From Nepenthes gracilis (lineage: Eukaryota; Streptophyta; Magnoliopsida; Caryophyllales; Nepenthaceae): a DNA stretch of 64,000 bases. A program made the translations under genes and the position numbers. Positions 33,264 through 45,514 of the stretch are shown piece by piece. The stretch covers positions 62,001 through 126,000 of the forward strand of contig BSYO01000005.1 in assembly GCA_033239525.1 (NCBI GenBank). The letters run 5' to 3'. The notes below the pieces were generated by a model. It saw only the letters and a list, made by a program, of their open reading frames with translations, was not told the origin of the DNA and ran no database searches. Position 1 is the stretch's first letter; every line of letters starts with the position of its first letter.

Positions 33264-34607
33264 ATGGTAAACACCAAGGTACAAGCTAATGCCCCAGCAA
33301 GAGATGCCATTGTCCGCGGCGACTGCCCCTCAATGGGTAGCCGCGCCAACGTCCGTCCGGAGGCCAACGTTCACCTCTTTGCTATGGACATTGGCGATAT
33401 GAGGCTGATGATCCAAACCCTCTGCAATCGGATGGGCATACCGTGGATGGGGGCTGCTCTTGTGGCATCCCAAGCATCCTCCTCCAGGGGGAGAAGGTGT
33501 CGTGCAGGAGCCCCCAGGAGAAGATCAAACCGGCTTGATGATGCCGGGGCTCAAGCGGCCTCCGACAGCAGGGCCTACTCTATGGCTGAGAGCCACCCTA
33601 GTCGAGACGAGCGGGAGAAGAGCTCAGAGCGACGTAACCCCCGTAACTCCCGTGGCGAAGAAAGGTCAACGGCCACAGACTCCAACAGTGTGCTGCCGCC
33701 CCGCGCGGGAAGCCGCCACAACCGACAAGGTCAGCAATACCAACAAGGTCACACTGAGCTCCGCGACATCATCAACTCGCGGAGAGATGAGTTCGATCCA
33801 CCGATGGAGAAGAATGTGAAAGTACTTTGGGATTTCCTGCATAAGGAGAGACCCACACGATCTTCGGCAAACCTGCGAAGGTCACCCTTCACCATGAATC
33901 TCCGGAACCGGCTGCTTCCTCGCAAGTTTAAGATGCTCATACTGGAAGGGTACGACGGGAGTAAGGACCCGATGGATCACCTCAACTGCTTTCGTACTCA
34001 CTTGTCCCTTTAGGGAGCGAGTGAGGCCAAAATGTGCCAGTACTTCCCCATCACCCTTAGGGGGGACGCGTTGATTTGGTTTCGCGGCCCCCCGTAAAAT
34101 TCCATCCACTCCTTCGACGAGCTCGCAGATAGCTTCCTGAGCCAGTTCGCCTCCAGTCGGAGAGAGAAGAAGCAGCCGTGGCACGTAGTCCGCTTCCGTC
34201 AAAGGTCTGATGAAAGCTTGAAGCGATTTCTCAACTGCTTCATTACTGAGGAACGCCGGATCTCCCAACTCTCCGATGAGTTAAGGCTCAACGCCTTCTT
34301 TGCTACGTTGGCAGTATGGAACTTTTTCAAGCACTTGTCACATCAGCGCCCTCAATCCTTCTGGAAAGCAGAAGCTATTGCCCGAGCCTACATCTCTACA
34401 AATGAGGCCAACGAGGCAAAGCGTCCCGAGCATGTAGACCGCCCTCTAGAGGTCCCCAGACCAACCACCGGCAAAAAGAAGAATGGCGACAGCAGCCGCT
34501 TCCGGAAGCGCCGCAAGCAGCAACGTCCTTCGCTGGGATCGAGGAAGGAGCACGGGCTAACGTCCATAACTCCTCTAAACGATACCGGCGCTAACATTCT
34601 GATGTAG
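33264..34607 (+). pseudogene. gag of the Tat gypsy element, with two stops
   Basis: One reading frame from ATG 33264 to about 34607 (448 codons), interrupted by TAG at 34011-34013 and a TAA near 34095. The N-terminal third is rich in Arg, Ser, Pro and Gly. The capsid region has LEGYDGSKDPMDHLNCF (33937-33990), then LRGDALIWFRG and SF.ELADSFLSQF, and SLKRFLNCF near 34215-34240, all typical of gypsy gag. It ends in a basic Lys/Arg-rich region where a zinc knuckle would be expected. I saw none, so it may be lost. Confidence 0.85.
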
Positions 34608-34929
34608 ATCCAGGATAAAAATTTATTCAAGTGGCCGAAGGTGCCGAAGGGCCTGAGTGATAGTGACCAGACGAAGTACTACAAGTACCATCGTTCCTTG
34701 GACAATCCATGGAGAACTGTCGAACCCTACAGCAGGAAATAGAAGACGTGATCAACCGTGGACACCTTAAAGGATTCGTGAAGGGTTCGGGGCAAGCCCC
34801 CACGACCTCAGAAGGCGAGGCAAGTGAGCCTCCTGGGACTCATATGGCCGCTGATGTGATCAGTATGATCTCAGCCGCGCCAGCAAAGAGCAGCAGGCAG
34901 GCACAGCCTGAGCAGACTTCTAGCAGTAA

Positions 34930-36960
34930 GAGAGCCAAGATAGGAGATAGGAGTGATGTCATTAGCTTTAGTAGCAACGATATGGCTCATATAACATCTT
35001 CCATTCTGATCCCCTTGTATCTGTCATTATTTCAGATGGTACGGTTGACTGCCAACTAAAATGGGCCTTTGTTGATAATAAAAGTTCTCAAAATTTACTG
35101 TACTTAGCGCTTTTTTTAAGTTTGGACTGAAGCGAAGCTAAATGAAAGCGGCTGATAGTCCTCTATATGGCCTGGACAACGAGCCTATACCGGTATAGGG
35201 GTAGTCCAGCTGGAGATCACGATGGGAACTTACCCGCGCGTTGCCACACGGGAGCTAACATTCCTCATCGTCGATCTACCATCTGTTTACAACGTCATCC
35301 TGGGCAGACCTTTCCTCACGGCCTTCGGGGCCGTTACCTTGATTCATCATCTAAAAAAGAAGTTTCCGACCCCGTACGACGTAGGAGAAGTGCTCGGGGA
35401 CCAAGTGATGGGACAGACGTGCTACTTATCCCAAGTAGCTCCAGTGGCACCAAGCCACCTAGACGGAGATCTAGATCTCCGTGATGAAGCCACACTGCAA
35501 CCAGCCAAGTTAGGAGAAACAACCGAAGTAATTCCTCTGGATCCTGCCAAGCCAGAAAAGTGTGTACATGTGGGCAGCTCTCTCCCTCCTGCCTACTGTG
35601 ACTACCTAATCACCTTCCTGCAGAGGAACACCGACGTGTTCCCATGGATTTTTGCCGACATGCCTGAGATATCGGCGAGAGTAATGGTCCACACGCTGAG
35701 CTTCGATCCCGGCCACAAGCCCGCGCGGCAAAAGCGCAGGAACAACTCTGTCAAGTAGCTGGCAGCTATAAGGGAGGAAGTGAAGAGACTGTTGGATGCT
35801 GGATTCATTAGAGAAGTCCAATATCCGGATTGACTATCTAACGTCGTGCTTGTAAAGAAGAGTAATGGCAAGTGGCGAATGTGCGTGGACTTCACCAACG
35901 TAACAAAGCCTGCCCAAAGGACAGCTTCCCTCTCCCTCGGATTGACCAACTAGTGGATTCCACATCCAGATACGAGCTCCTGAGCTTTATGGATGCCTAC
36001 TCCGGTTACAACCAGATCAGGATGTACCCGGACGATGAGGAGCACACCTCTTTCATGACTGACCAATGAACGTATTGCTATAAGGTGATGCCTTTCGGCC
36101 TTAAGAATGCATGGACAACCTATCAGCGCCTAGAAAATAAGATGTTCGAAACTCAGATTGGGAAGAACGTAGAAGTATACGTTGACGGTATACTAGTAAA
36201 AAGCAGGGTAGCCGACGACCACGTCCACGACCTAGAAGAGATCTTCCAGGTCCTTCGGGTGCACAGAATGAAACTTAAACCAGCCAAATGCGCATTCGGG
36301 TTGACCACCGAAAAGTTCCTAGACTTCATCGTATCTTAGTGCAGTATAGAGGCAAACCAGAAAAAGATCAGGGCCATCCTCAACTTGAACCCTCCGCGAA
36401 TGGTGATGAAAGTACAGAAGCTCACAGGACGACTAGCAGCCTTCTCGCGATTCCTAGCCAAGTCCGCAGAGAAATACTTACCATTCTTTAAGGCGCTCAG
36501 AGGGACGAAATCGTCCAGATTTTGCTAGACCTAGGAGTGTGAAGAATCCTTCAGAGAGATGAAGGCGTACCTTGTCAGCCCGCCACTCCTGAGCTCACCG
36601 TGTGCGAGCAAGAACCTATACCTCTACTTAGATACGTTAGACACGGTACTCAAACTCGTGCTAGTTAGGGAGCACGAAGGAGCTCAGCGACCGGTATACT
36701 ACGTGAACAGAATACTGATGAACGTGGAAACCCGACATCCGCACGCCAGAAGGATCGCATTGATGCTCATCTATTTGGCGTGAAAGCTACAGCCCTACTT
36801 CCAAGCTCACTGGATCATCGTTCTAACAGATCAACCCCTGAAGATGACCCTACAGAAATCGAAAACCTCCAGGCAACCGGTCAAGTGGGCTATAGAACTG
36901 GAAGAATTTGACATTGTGTTCCGACCGTGGTCGGCCCTCAAGGGTCAAGCCCTAACGGAC
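34930..36960 (+). pseudogene. Protease, reverse transcriptase and RNase H of the Tat gypsy element
   Basis: The protease active site reads VDNKSSQNLLY near 35065-35100 (the family has D-N-G-S-S, so Gly is lost). VYNVILGRPFL follows at about 35285-35320. The RT has GFIREVQYP, VLVKKSNGKWRMCVDFTN (about 35850-35900), KACPKDSFPLPRID, a YSGYNQI segment and MPFGLKNA (36088-36111). The catalytic YVDD is YVDG at 36178-36189, so one metal-binding Asp is gone. RNase H follows at about 36550-36960 (LYLYLDTLDTVLKLVL, PVYYV). Stops occur near 35757, 35834, 36067, 36338, 36538 and 36783. Confidence 0.88.
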
Positions 36961-37029
36961 TTCATCATCAAAGCGGCAATTGACTTTAGACAACCCACAC
37001 AGCCTAAGAAGTATGGACCTTCTCAATAT

Positions 37030-37975
37030 TCCAACATAGACCCTGAATGTGGATGAGTCATCGACTCAGACAAGCAGTGGAGCAGAAGTCGTGCTTAGGA
37101 CTATAGATGGCTCGAAAATTAGGTAATCCGTCACACTGACCTTTCCCGCTACTAATAACGTAGCGGAATACGAAGCCCTTCTTGTAGGACTTCGTCTAGC
37201 AAAAGAGTGTTCCGCCGAGTCACTGATCATGCGCAGTGACTTGGAGCTCGTGGTCAATCAAATCCAAGGAACCTTTGAGGCATCAAACGCCAAGCTTGCG
37301 AAGTACCTAGCGAAAGCAAAGACCCAGATCCAAGGCTTCAGGCGCTTCAAGATTGAACAGGTGCCTAGAGCCAAAAATTAAAAAGCTGACGGCTAGTTAG
37401 GGACGCTGCTACAGGATCTCTAAAGTAATACGCCAGGGACCTGCAGGAAACCCTAGCCGTACCCAGTGTTGACGCCTCAGACTAGGTTATGCTGCAGATC
37501 GACGAGGGTGGCAACTGGATGACCCCGTACAAAAAGTATCTGACAAATGGAACATTGTCCGAAAATGCCGACGAGGCTAAACGGATCAGGAAGACGGCAA
37601 GCTAGTACACAATCCTCGACGGGAGGCTATACAGGTGAGGATATTTCACTCCTTACCTAAAATGCCTGACCCCTGAGGAGGTTGAGTACGCTTTAAGTGA
37701 AGTCCACCTTGGCATATGCGGCTCGCACGTTGGAGGAAAAAATTCTCGTGTTCAAGATCATGCGGTAGGGTCTCTTCTGGCCCAAGATGAAGTGAAACGC
37801 CTTGGAATTGGAAAAGAAGTGCGAAAGCTGTCAGGTCCACGAATCCATGACGTACCTCCACCATACGGAACTGCGTAGCCTTCAAGCCCCATGGCCATTC
37901 GCACAATAGGGAATCGACATCCTTGGACCACTACTTTTGGCATCCCAGCAAAGAAAATTCCTCATCCTGGCAGAC
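37030..37975 (+). pseudogene. Archaeal-type RNase H and truncated integrase of the Tat gypsy element
   Basis: The second RNase H is recognisable from NNVAEYEALLVGLRLAKE (37154-37207) and SDLELVVNQIQGTFE. The integrase zinc domain (H...H...C..C, near 37690-37850) follows, then PWPFAQ.GIDILGP (about 37889-37925) and RKFLILAD, where similarity stops at about 37975. The rest of the catalytic core, including the D-D-E residues after the first strand, is absent. The antisense coding region starts at this point. Confidence 0.82.
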
Positions 37976-39249
37976 TAGTCTCCCGCACAGCTCTGACCTC
38001 CAACCCCGAAGGGGCATCCTCCTGGATGCCAACCTCTAGAAACGACCCAGTAGGAGGTCCAACAAGCTCTGAAGATCCTGCCAGAATTGGCATGGGCCCC
38101 GGTGAGCACGTTCCCTTTGGCTCTTCAGGAACTAATGCGCCGCCCTCCACGGCTAGAGCACCCTCAGCGATCGCCTTTGGCGGCTCCAGATCAACAAAGG
38201 AGCCCGCAGAAGACCCTTTACCAAAATAAAGCTACACCGTAGGAATGCCGTACTTGGCCAACGCTACAGCGAGGGGTCGGAATGGGCTCAATAGCTCCCT
38301 CCAGTGGTTCGACGCTTGACGTTGACTCCAGGACTGGTCTCCGGGCTCGTGAGACGAACCCTGCTGCCAACCTCTGTGACCTCCGGGTGGAGGTACCTCC
38401 GGCCTCCCTCAACCTCTTCAGTGAAGCCTCAACCTCTTCCTCATCTGAAGACGTCTCCAATAACGAGCAACTCTCCTCAACGTCTTCTCCTGACAGCTCA
38501 GGGATCATGACATCCTCTGGCTTCTTCTACGAGGGGCTAGTGGTGCCCCAGCCGGATGAAGGACCCCACGTGATAGCCTCAAACATAAGGGGCATCAGGT
38601 AGTACCCCTGGACAAAAAATGTCACCATCTTAGAGTTGATGGTGGAAACCAACTCCATCGTATGCGTAGTGTCCTCTGAGGATGCCTTCCTGTGAAAGTA
38701 CTCTGAGATGGGACCCCACTCACGTGAGAACTCTGAATCAGAAGACTCTTACAGGAAGAAGACGCGTACCTTCCAATTTTTCACCGAGTCGGGATTGGTC
38801 TCGTGGAGATGAAAACTAGTCCATAGAGAAACAGAGATCCAATCTTCTGACTCCGTGAAATGAAAGATCACCCTCATCGCCTTTGCATCGAACACACCGG
38901 TGCGAAGACGGGGGAAGATACAAAGTGAAACTAGGTAACGGAAGGCATTGGGAAAAAGTCTCGCAGCAGGAACACCCAATGCCTCGACCAGCGCGTACAG
39001 AGTGCATGACATGGGGTAGTGAAGCCCCCCTCTGAGATGGTGCTCGTAAATAGTCACGAAACCATCTGCAGGGACGTTGGCTCTACTAGCAGAACTAGGA
39101 ACGCGATAGGCCCAATCACTGGGGATCCCGTAGTCCACCATCAGAGTAGCGATGACACTCATTATCAAGACGGAGCCCATGTTGTCTACCCCATGGCAGC
39201 CTAACTTGGAAACTCGCGTGGAGGAAGCAGATTCTCTCTTCTTGGCCAT
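37962..39249 (-). pseudogene. Antisense ORF C: Transposase_28-like ('putative gypsy type transposon') protein, two stops
   Basis: A minus-strand frame opens at ATG 39249 (MAKKRESASSTRVSK) and stays in one frame to 38218, broken by TAA at about 38749 and TAG near 38537. Residues about 40-160 contain IPSDWAYRVPS, VTIYEHHLRGGLHYP and FPNAFRYLVSLCIF, then W...F. I recognise these as the plant gypsy-associated Transposase_28 family. An acidic Ser/Glu-rich segment (SSDEEEVEASLKRL) and a basic RRSQRLAAG follow at 38450-38370. Further minus-strand coding-like sequence (Pro/Gly-rich) extends to about 37962. TATTTAAG lies 73-80 bp before the ATG, and a GAGAGAGAG leader just before it. The TAA at 38749 overlaps a possible splice donor (CCT|GTAAGAG), so an intron is an alternative to a stop. 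Function in the element is unknown. Confidence 0.72.
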
Positions 39250-39321
39250 CTCTCTCTCTCACTCTGTGAAGAGATGCGGCATGAAAAGGCACAAAGAAGG
39301 AGGGATTTTGCTGAGACGTTG

Positions 39322-39329
39322 CTTAAATA
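39322..39329 (-). promoter_or_regulatory. TATA-like box for antisense ORF C
   Basis: Minus strand reads CTATCTATTTAAGCAACG. TATTTAAG is 73-80 bp upstream of ATG 39249. Position and flanks suit a plant TATA box. Confidence 0.45.
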
Positions 39330-39684
39330 GATAGCAGGGCGCCAGCGCACAAAAAAACCCAAGCGACACCTTCGCCAAATGGCCAGGCCACGCTTTGGCT
39401 CAGCAAGAGTGTCACGGATCCCAAATAACAGCCAATCTTGACCTCTTGTCTGACGGCAGATTACTATCGCCTTAGCAAATCCCCGCTGTCACACCCACAT
39501 TTAATACAGGAACCCTAATCTCCAGGGACATCGACGGCGGGACTTCCAAGACAGACGCGCAAGGGAGACAATAGACGATTTGAATACAGCTAGCAACAGA
39601 AAAAAAGGCACAGTTAAGTATCAAATTAATTATAATGATCATTAACTACTCTTTTTTATAGCAGCCTACGGCTGCAAGGTACAG

Positions 39685-40445
39685 CTAACGGCCCCCTCTA
39701 CGCTCAAAATGATCTGGAGCTAGATACTCTAACAGGTTCGCACATGTCAGGGCACTAGAGTTCTGAGAGTCCAGGAGGCCGATGCAAAATTTCGGATCCT
39801 CCAGCGAGACTAGTTTTCGGCTGAGACGGATGCCGTCCTGGAAGTTCTTTTCCAGTGCAGGACCAATCTCTTCCGACAAAAACCTCGACCTTAGCTCAGT
39901 CACCATCTGTGCGAGCTCCTCCCCAGACTGTAGCCACAGCAGCTCAAGCTCCTCCTGGAGAGCCAATATGCTAGCACGGGCGTGCACGTTAGCACCAGCA
40001 AGCCTAGACGCCCTCGCTTCTGAATCAGCCAACGCTTCCTCAAAGTGTGCGGCACAAGCCCCCAACCGTTCTATCTCTCCGACTGCAACCTACACCTCGG
40101 CTTCAACGCCTTCGACGGCCCTAGAAATTGATGAAGCAACAGATCTGCCCTCCTGGGCCTACGATCCCACGAGGAGGCGAACATCTCCTCCCTTTCAAAG
40201 CATGGAGGTGCCCTCAAAAATCGCATTGGACCCACAACGGTGGCCTTTGAATGACATCCCTCAGCTGCCATTCTGCCGGTCGCGGTCGTGCCAGGGATCC
40301 CGGAGGCATAGGTCCCGATCTCAGGCTCTTCAGAAGAAGGTTCTGACCGAGATGACAAAGACGACCTCTCCATCGAAGTCACAATGGAAGAAGATAAAGG
40401 GAAAGACTCGAAAGCAGCGCGAAGTTTCACTCCGTCTAAAAACAA
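39685..40445 (-). pseudogene. Antisense ORF B: coiled-coil protein
   Basis: Two adjoining minus-strand frames (40445-40071 and 40065-39685). The second is rich in Ala, Glu and Leu with heptad-like spacing (EEALADSEARASRLAG, LALQEELELLWLQSG, EELAQMVTELRSRF), a probable coiled coil. It ends with an ECAN..LEYL-like segment (CANLLEYLAPDHF) before stop. This resembles the C-terminal half of Transposase_28-family proteins, yet here it lies upstream of the N-terminal domain (block C). Block B has no clear ATG. TTTTTAG|AC near 40434-40440 could be an acceptor, implying an upstream exon. TATTTAAA at 40483-40490 may be its promoter. Confidence 0.55.
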
Positions 40446-40937
40446 AACAATAGAGCATGCAACCTTGAAGGGAACTCACGCGTTTAAATAAGCAGAATCC
40501 CCGATCAAAATGGCAATGTTCTAAAGATAGAGCATGCCAAAAGAAAGCTAACAAATGCCCTCCACGTGGCAAATCCCTGAAGCTTCGCACCTTTCCAAGG
40601 CGAATCATTATGGCGCGTCACCCTGCAATTCCCCGAGCATTTAATGTGCCAAATGGCCAGGCGGATGTGACATCCACCTATGGCATTTGAATTCCCACGG
40701 GGCCAGCTGCTAAAAAGGTCTCCTGCTGTGTCCTCCCATCAATGGTCTACAATTAAAATTTGAAGGATAGGACCAGCAGAACTGACCGCGGGCATCCGAA
40801 GACACTGAGGCATGTGGAACGCGGTGCGATGTAACAGAAGAGGAAAATTGCCCATAAAAAGCGACCCAAGAAGAAGTCAACGAGAAAAGATGCGTGCCAC
40901 AAGATGGAAGAACAAAGATGAATGGTTACTTTTTTCA

Positions 40938-41472
40938 TTAATCAAGGCTTCTGTTATAAAGTACAAAATCTATAGTAGCAAAAGTACAAGAAATAAAAAA
41001 TGCAGCAGGGAACAGAAATCCTAAGGCGGCATCGCTGGATGCTTTGGGCGCAACCGGGAACCATGATTCACACCAAGTCACTTCAGTGGCATCATCGGAA
41101 ATTCGGCGAGCCCGAGCACAGGAGCGCCTATGCTGGCCCTGCCCTAACAATCGACCGTAGTCAATCAGCACAGCAGCACCCGCACCAACTAGGGAGACCT
41201 CGGCGGGGACACAGAAAGCATGCACTACCACTATGGAGGCTTTGCCCTTCGCCACCCCTCCAGAGAGAGCGTACAGTGGTCCAAGTGAAGTAGAAACCGT
41301 GAGCGACGTGCCACACAGGTGGTAAAGCCCCCCGGGATGGCTCTGCCGCGGTCCCACTGCATACTGGAGGACGTCGCTCTATGGGGGGAGGCACGTGACG
41401 ACAACAAAGTGGCGAGCCACCCTCATTAGTATAAGGAGTCACCCACGGCGCGGGCATGAAGATAGTCTTCAT
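40938..41472 (-). other. Antisense open block A, coding status uncertain
   Basis: A 139-codon minus-strand frame (41357-40938) and an overlapping 103-codon frame (41472-41161) lie 130-250 bp downstream of the strongest antisense TATA box. No domain is recognised. The first is rich in Ala, Val, Gly and Cys. This may be a leader or 5' exon of the antisense transcript or a chance frame. Confidence 0.3.
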
Positions 41473-41605
41473 TAGGAGTTCCGGATCTCCAGCTAGGCCA
41501 TCCGATTTCTTCGCAAACTACCACCAGAGGTAGAGCGAGCCAGGACCCTCGCATTGCTCCTCCAAATTCAACAGAAAGATGAGCCATACCAATCGAAGGG
41601 TCTCC

Positions 41606-41613
41606 TATTTATA
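41606..41613 (-). promoter_or_regulatory. TATA box of a putative antisense promoter
   Basis: Minus strand reads GCCTATAAATAGGAGA, a near-consensus plant TATA box. It lies about 290 bp inside the 3' LTR border and points into the antisense blocks A, B and C, away from the LTR. Confidence 0.55.
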
Positions 41614-41901
41614 GGCAAGCTGGCGCCCTCCTAGCACCTAATGGAGCACGCTATCCTGTGGATGTCTTTTATGGAACAGGAAATCCCTCAAATCTAACGC
41701 AACCTCAGGCATGCGAATCCTTCCAATCAAGGTACCAAATCACTGCAGCGCTAGGAAAGCCTGTGCAACCTCTTAGGGAAGGCGCGAAATGGGAAGACGA
41801 CAAGTATTGGCACATCTCAAGGGAAGCCCAACGACCGTGAACTAAACCCAGAAGGACATGTCAAGTCACGACCACAGATCGGCTCAGGCATGGGGGGTTA
41901 G

Positions 41902-42784
41902 TATCGGGTCCAGTACGAAGGCCTAAAGGGGTGCGAAACCCAACCCATGGGGCAATGGTCCAAATGAAGAACTCAGCTCCACATTCCAGAGGGGCTTATG
42001 TGGCAGCCCATACTTGCAGCCAATGAATGACGTCTGTGGCTCATTAATGCGGCTGTCGGGTGATAGTGCTGGTGCAAAAGAAACAAGCCAATGGAGAGAA
42101 AGTCACTTCTGCCAGCCGCGACTAGCGCCGCTGTCCACAGTTTTTTGGCCAATCCCAACGCGAGGGGGAGACCAAGTGTGACCTACAGCACCCAACGGTC
42201 TACCTGCCACCACAAGATGACAACCGACACATCGACGACTGCGGACAACAATCAGCAGCCAACAAACCCCTACACGGGGATTCTCACGCCCAAAGCCCCC
42301 AACCAAGGGGCCTATAAAATCCCTCTCCTTCTACAGGGAGAGGGATTGATCGGATCCTGGACAACCGATTCTACATCAAGACAATTAAGCTCAAAACCAT
42401 ATTCTAGATCTGACTCTCTCAGCCTTCTCAGGCGACAAGAATTAGACACCTGCTACAGTGTATATCGGGAGCCAAGCCTCCCAATACCCACTTACTAAAT
42501 CTCATCCACCTGTATTCACGCACTCCCAACGCATTTATAGCATATTTTCGCACACCTCTAAGCTGTGCCCTTTTCCGTTTATTGTGAAAAATTGCTGACT
42601 TGAGCGTCGAAGTATTTGCAGTAGGAGAAATCCCACCGGACCTCTGACCTCCTGTTCATTAGTTGAATTGTGCAGATCTCGGATTAATAGAGACAGAAAC
42701 CGAACCCGCTCGCAACAGCCTCCTGACGACGAGGAATCCGAAGGCTTCCTAATCCGTACGACAATCGAAACCCAGGACGTAACA
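41902..42784 (+). repeat. 3' LTR of the Tat gypsy element
   Basis: 883 bp, from TATCGG to CGTAACA, preceded by the purine tract ATGGGGGGTTAG (41890-41901). TATA box TATAAAAT at 42313-42320. By eye it is roughly 88-90 percent identical to the 5' LTR, with mostly C/T and G/A differences. Confidence 0.93.
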
Positions 42785-42789
42785 AGTAT

Positions 42790-45454
42790 AATGTTACAAT
42801 ATCAAACGAAGAAATTGATGCTATATTATCGTCGCACAAGGCTACAAAATATATGTAACTCTACCTAAAATGCTATATACTTCATAATCAAATTTTGCCA
42901 ATAAAGGGCATAAAAAAAGCTCAACACATTTTACGGTCTTATATCAATTAGTTCAGATCATTGTCTTATTCAATTAAAGAATTTAGACAAATCTAGAACA
43001 TTTGTAGTTTATGCAAGTTGGGATTTCTTAAAAAAAAAAAAAATTGTGTTTTTCATGTATATTATAAATAATAATAACATCTTAAGTCAGATTGTTTCTT
43101 AATGAATTAATATGTTCCTTGCACAGATTATGTTTGATATCTTAGTATTTGTAATTATTAATTTTTTTTAACTTTTCTTAACAATATCATATATTAAAGA
43201 AGATACTGCATGTATGAAATATTATTGCTTTGGCATATTACATTAATATGTGATTTGATATTTGTTAAACAGTAGAAAAATGTATATTGTGTAACTGTTA
43301 ATAATGGAAAATATAGATGTTTTGTCATATTAGAAGCACATCACATAGTGTGGTACGATAAAAAGACTTCGACTGATTAATAGAGTTTATTTTTATAGGA
43401 AATAACATTAAAAATGTTCTTAAATTTTTTTATCAAATTATCAGCTTTCATTTTTAAAATATTATCCCTAATTTTTATTTTGGAACTTAAGAAATTTTAA
43501 ATATGTGACTTTTTGATAAAATTTATTATATTTTAATGTCAAATGACAACAAAATGTATAAAAACTCTAAAATATATAAGTAAGACCATAGCACTCAAAA
43601 TTTGGTCAAACTAATTAAAATAATTTTACTTATAATGACATTTGTATCAAAATTACGGTTAAAAAAGAATAGAAAAAAATTTATATCTAGAAAAACAACA
43701 AAACGAGAATAATTTTATTATTTTCCTCTCTTTAGATGATGATATTATTTGTAATCAATTCTTGACATATAAAACGACAGGTGTTGTATATTTACAACAT
43801 CATAAAAGATATTATTGATAACTTGTAATTTTTAGCTACATATGATTTAATTATTATATATTTTATTGATTGTAATCACAATTAATAATACAAGGTTTTT
43901 GACTTTAAAATTTTAATATTACTTACGATTTATAAATTTTTTTGTATGCAATTTTACATTTAGGTAACGTAATTTTAAAATAAATTATACATATTCTCTC
44001 TTGTTTATATATATATATATATTTTAAAATAAGAACTTAGTAGAAAAAGTTGAACTATCATTAACTTACAAATATCAACCACCGCTTTTTCACATTTTTT
44101 AATTAAATTTCCAAGTTCTAACTATGATCCAGTTTCTTTTTTTTTTTTTTTTATCTCTTGGATTTACAAAAAAAGTCAACTTTGTTAGCTCACCAACAAT
44201 GTTGATTGCTAGCATTTCTGTTGAAAGGCCCCAGCACATTGCTTGGCTTCAAAGCCAAGAGTAATGAGAAAATCAAATCAATCCTACGTCAATCATTTTC
44301 CAACCTTGATACAAAAGACAATATATAATTGATATTTTCATAACAATTTTTGTTACGTCATTGCAGCTATTACTAGAAGCGTGTAAAAATAGCGCCTTTC
44401 AGATTACAAGTTATATAGTTGAAGGATAGTCTAATGTGTGAAACCTACTGTATTTTATAATTAATTTTGCATATAGCTTAATGGGAGATGGGGAGGGGGA
44501 GGGGGGTTGCTTTGTATGTCTTCTTCCCAGGCCGCTTTTAGGCGGAGGGATAGCTTCAATAGCAAGGCAGAATGTGGGTGGGTAGAGGGCGACTGATCAG
44601 TTTCTAGGTGACATTTTAACATCCAGCTATGGCCGGCCTGTCCATCTCTACGTACGTTTGTAATCGCCCTCCTAATCTTTACTAAGGTCAGCTGCGGCAG
44701 CAGGCTGGAATGCCATCGATGGGCCGTGGCAGTTCAGTAAATTGACGCCGCAACTGAACACGCTCAAGGTTAAATTTCTTTATCAATTAATGATTTCTCT
44801 CAAATGACGATGACGATTTGTTTTGAAGCAGTCCCCTCAGCGACCTACCAGGTGTAAGGTCTCATTTGGTTGGATATATCCATTTACAAAATCCTGATTC
44901 TTGATAAAACTAAATGCTTAATGTCACATTTGGTTGGGATATGTCAATTTACAAAATATGTAACGTTCTAATGAGTTGAGTTTTAATTCCATTCACGATT
45001 TCTAATGCAGTAGTGTTTAGTTGAATTTAAACCTAATAAACTCCACTGACAGATACTTATTACTATTTAAAACTAAATTTTATTTGTTAAATTTATGATA
45101 TTGGTTGACAACAGACTTTGGTCTTATTGATGGTTGGCATTTCCAAACACATCCATAAATTTTTTTATATATATTTTTTTCAATCAAGCTGATAGTGTTA
45201 CCATACTGTTTAATTATTAAATCACAATAGACAAAAATATTCAAATTTAATGCTGTCGATAAGCAGTATTCTTCTATTAAATAATATACATTTAAAAATA
45301 AAAATCATCACATTGGATGGCCAAACATAATATCATAAAACTTCCATACTAACACCTAATAATCTTTTTTTAACACATAAGTATATCTTAAAAATATCAT
45401 ACAAACACCAAATAATCTTTTTTTAAACACATTCACCTGATTGGAGGATACTTC

Positions 45455-45514
<60 letters not shown>

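Larger units (their letters stand above)
32313..42784 (+). mobile_element. Full-length Ty3/gypsy retrotransposon, Tat lineage, with antisense ORF region
   Basis: A 10472-bp element with LTRs 32313-33193 and 41902-42784, flanked by AGTAT on both sides (32308-32312 and 42785-42789). After the 5' LTR comes a primer site (33195-33212, TGGTGTTGTCTGTGGGAA). Then follow gag, protease, reverse transcriptase, RNase H, archaeal-type RNase H and a truncated integrase on the plus strand. A 3.5-kb region with open frames on the minus strand follows, then a purine tract (ATGGGGGGTTAG, 41890-41901) and the 3' LTR. The archaeal RNase H and the extra ORFs are known marks of the Tat (Ogre/Retand-like) lineage. 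Stops in every ORF make it non-autonomous. Confidence 0.95.

Noticed and set aside
33264..34013. A 249-codon Arg/Ser-rich open frame that could be called a host gene
   Set aside because: It continues in frame past two stops into typical gypsy capsid motifs, follows an LTR and primer site, and is gag.
37891..38602. Plus-strand Ser/Pro-rich frames after the integrase
   Set aside because: They lie opposite the antisense Transposase_28 gene's acidic linker. The strand with the recognisable domain is minus.
39782..40453. 223-codon plus-strand frame, the second longest in the window
   Set aside because: It is the reverse of the coiled-coil block. The minus-strand translation has heptad-like Leu/Glu order, while the plus-strand one is Ser/Pro-rich without a domain.
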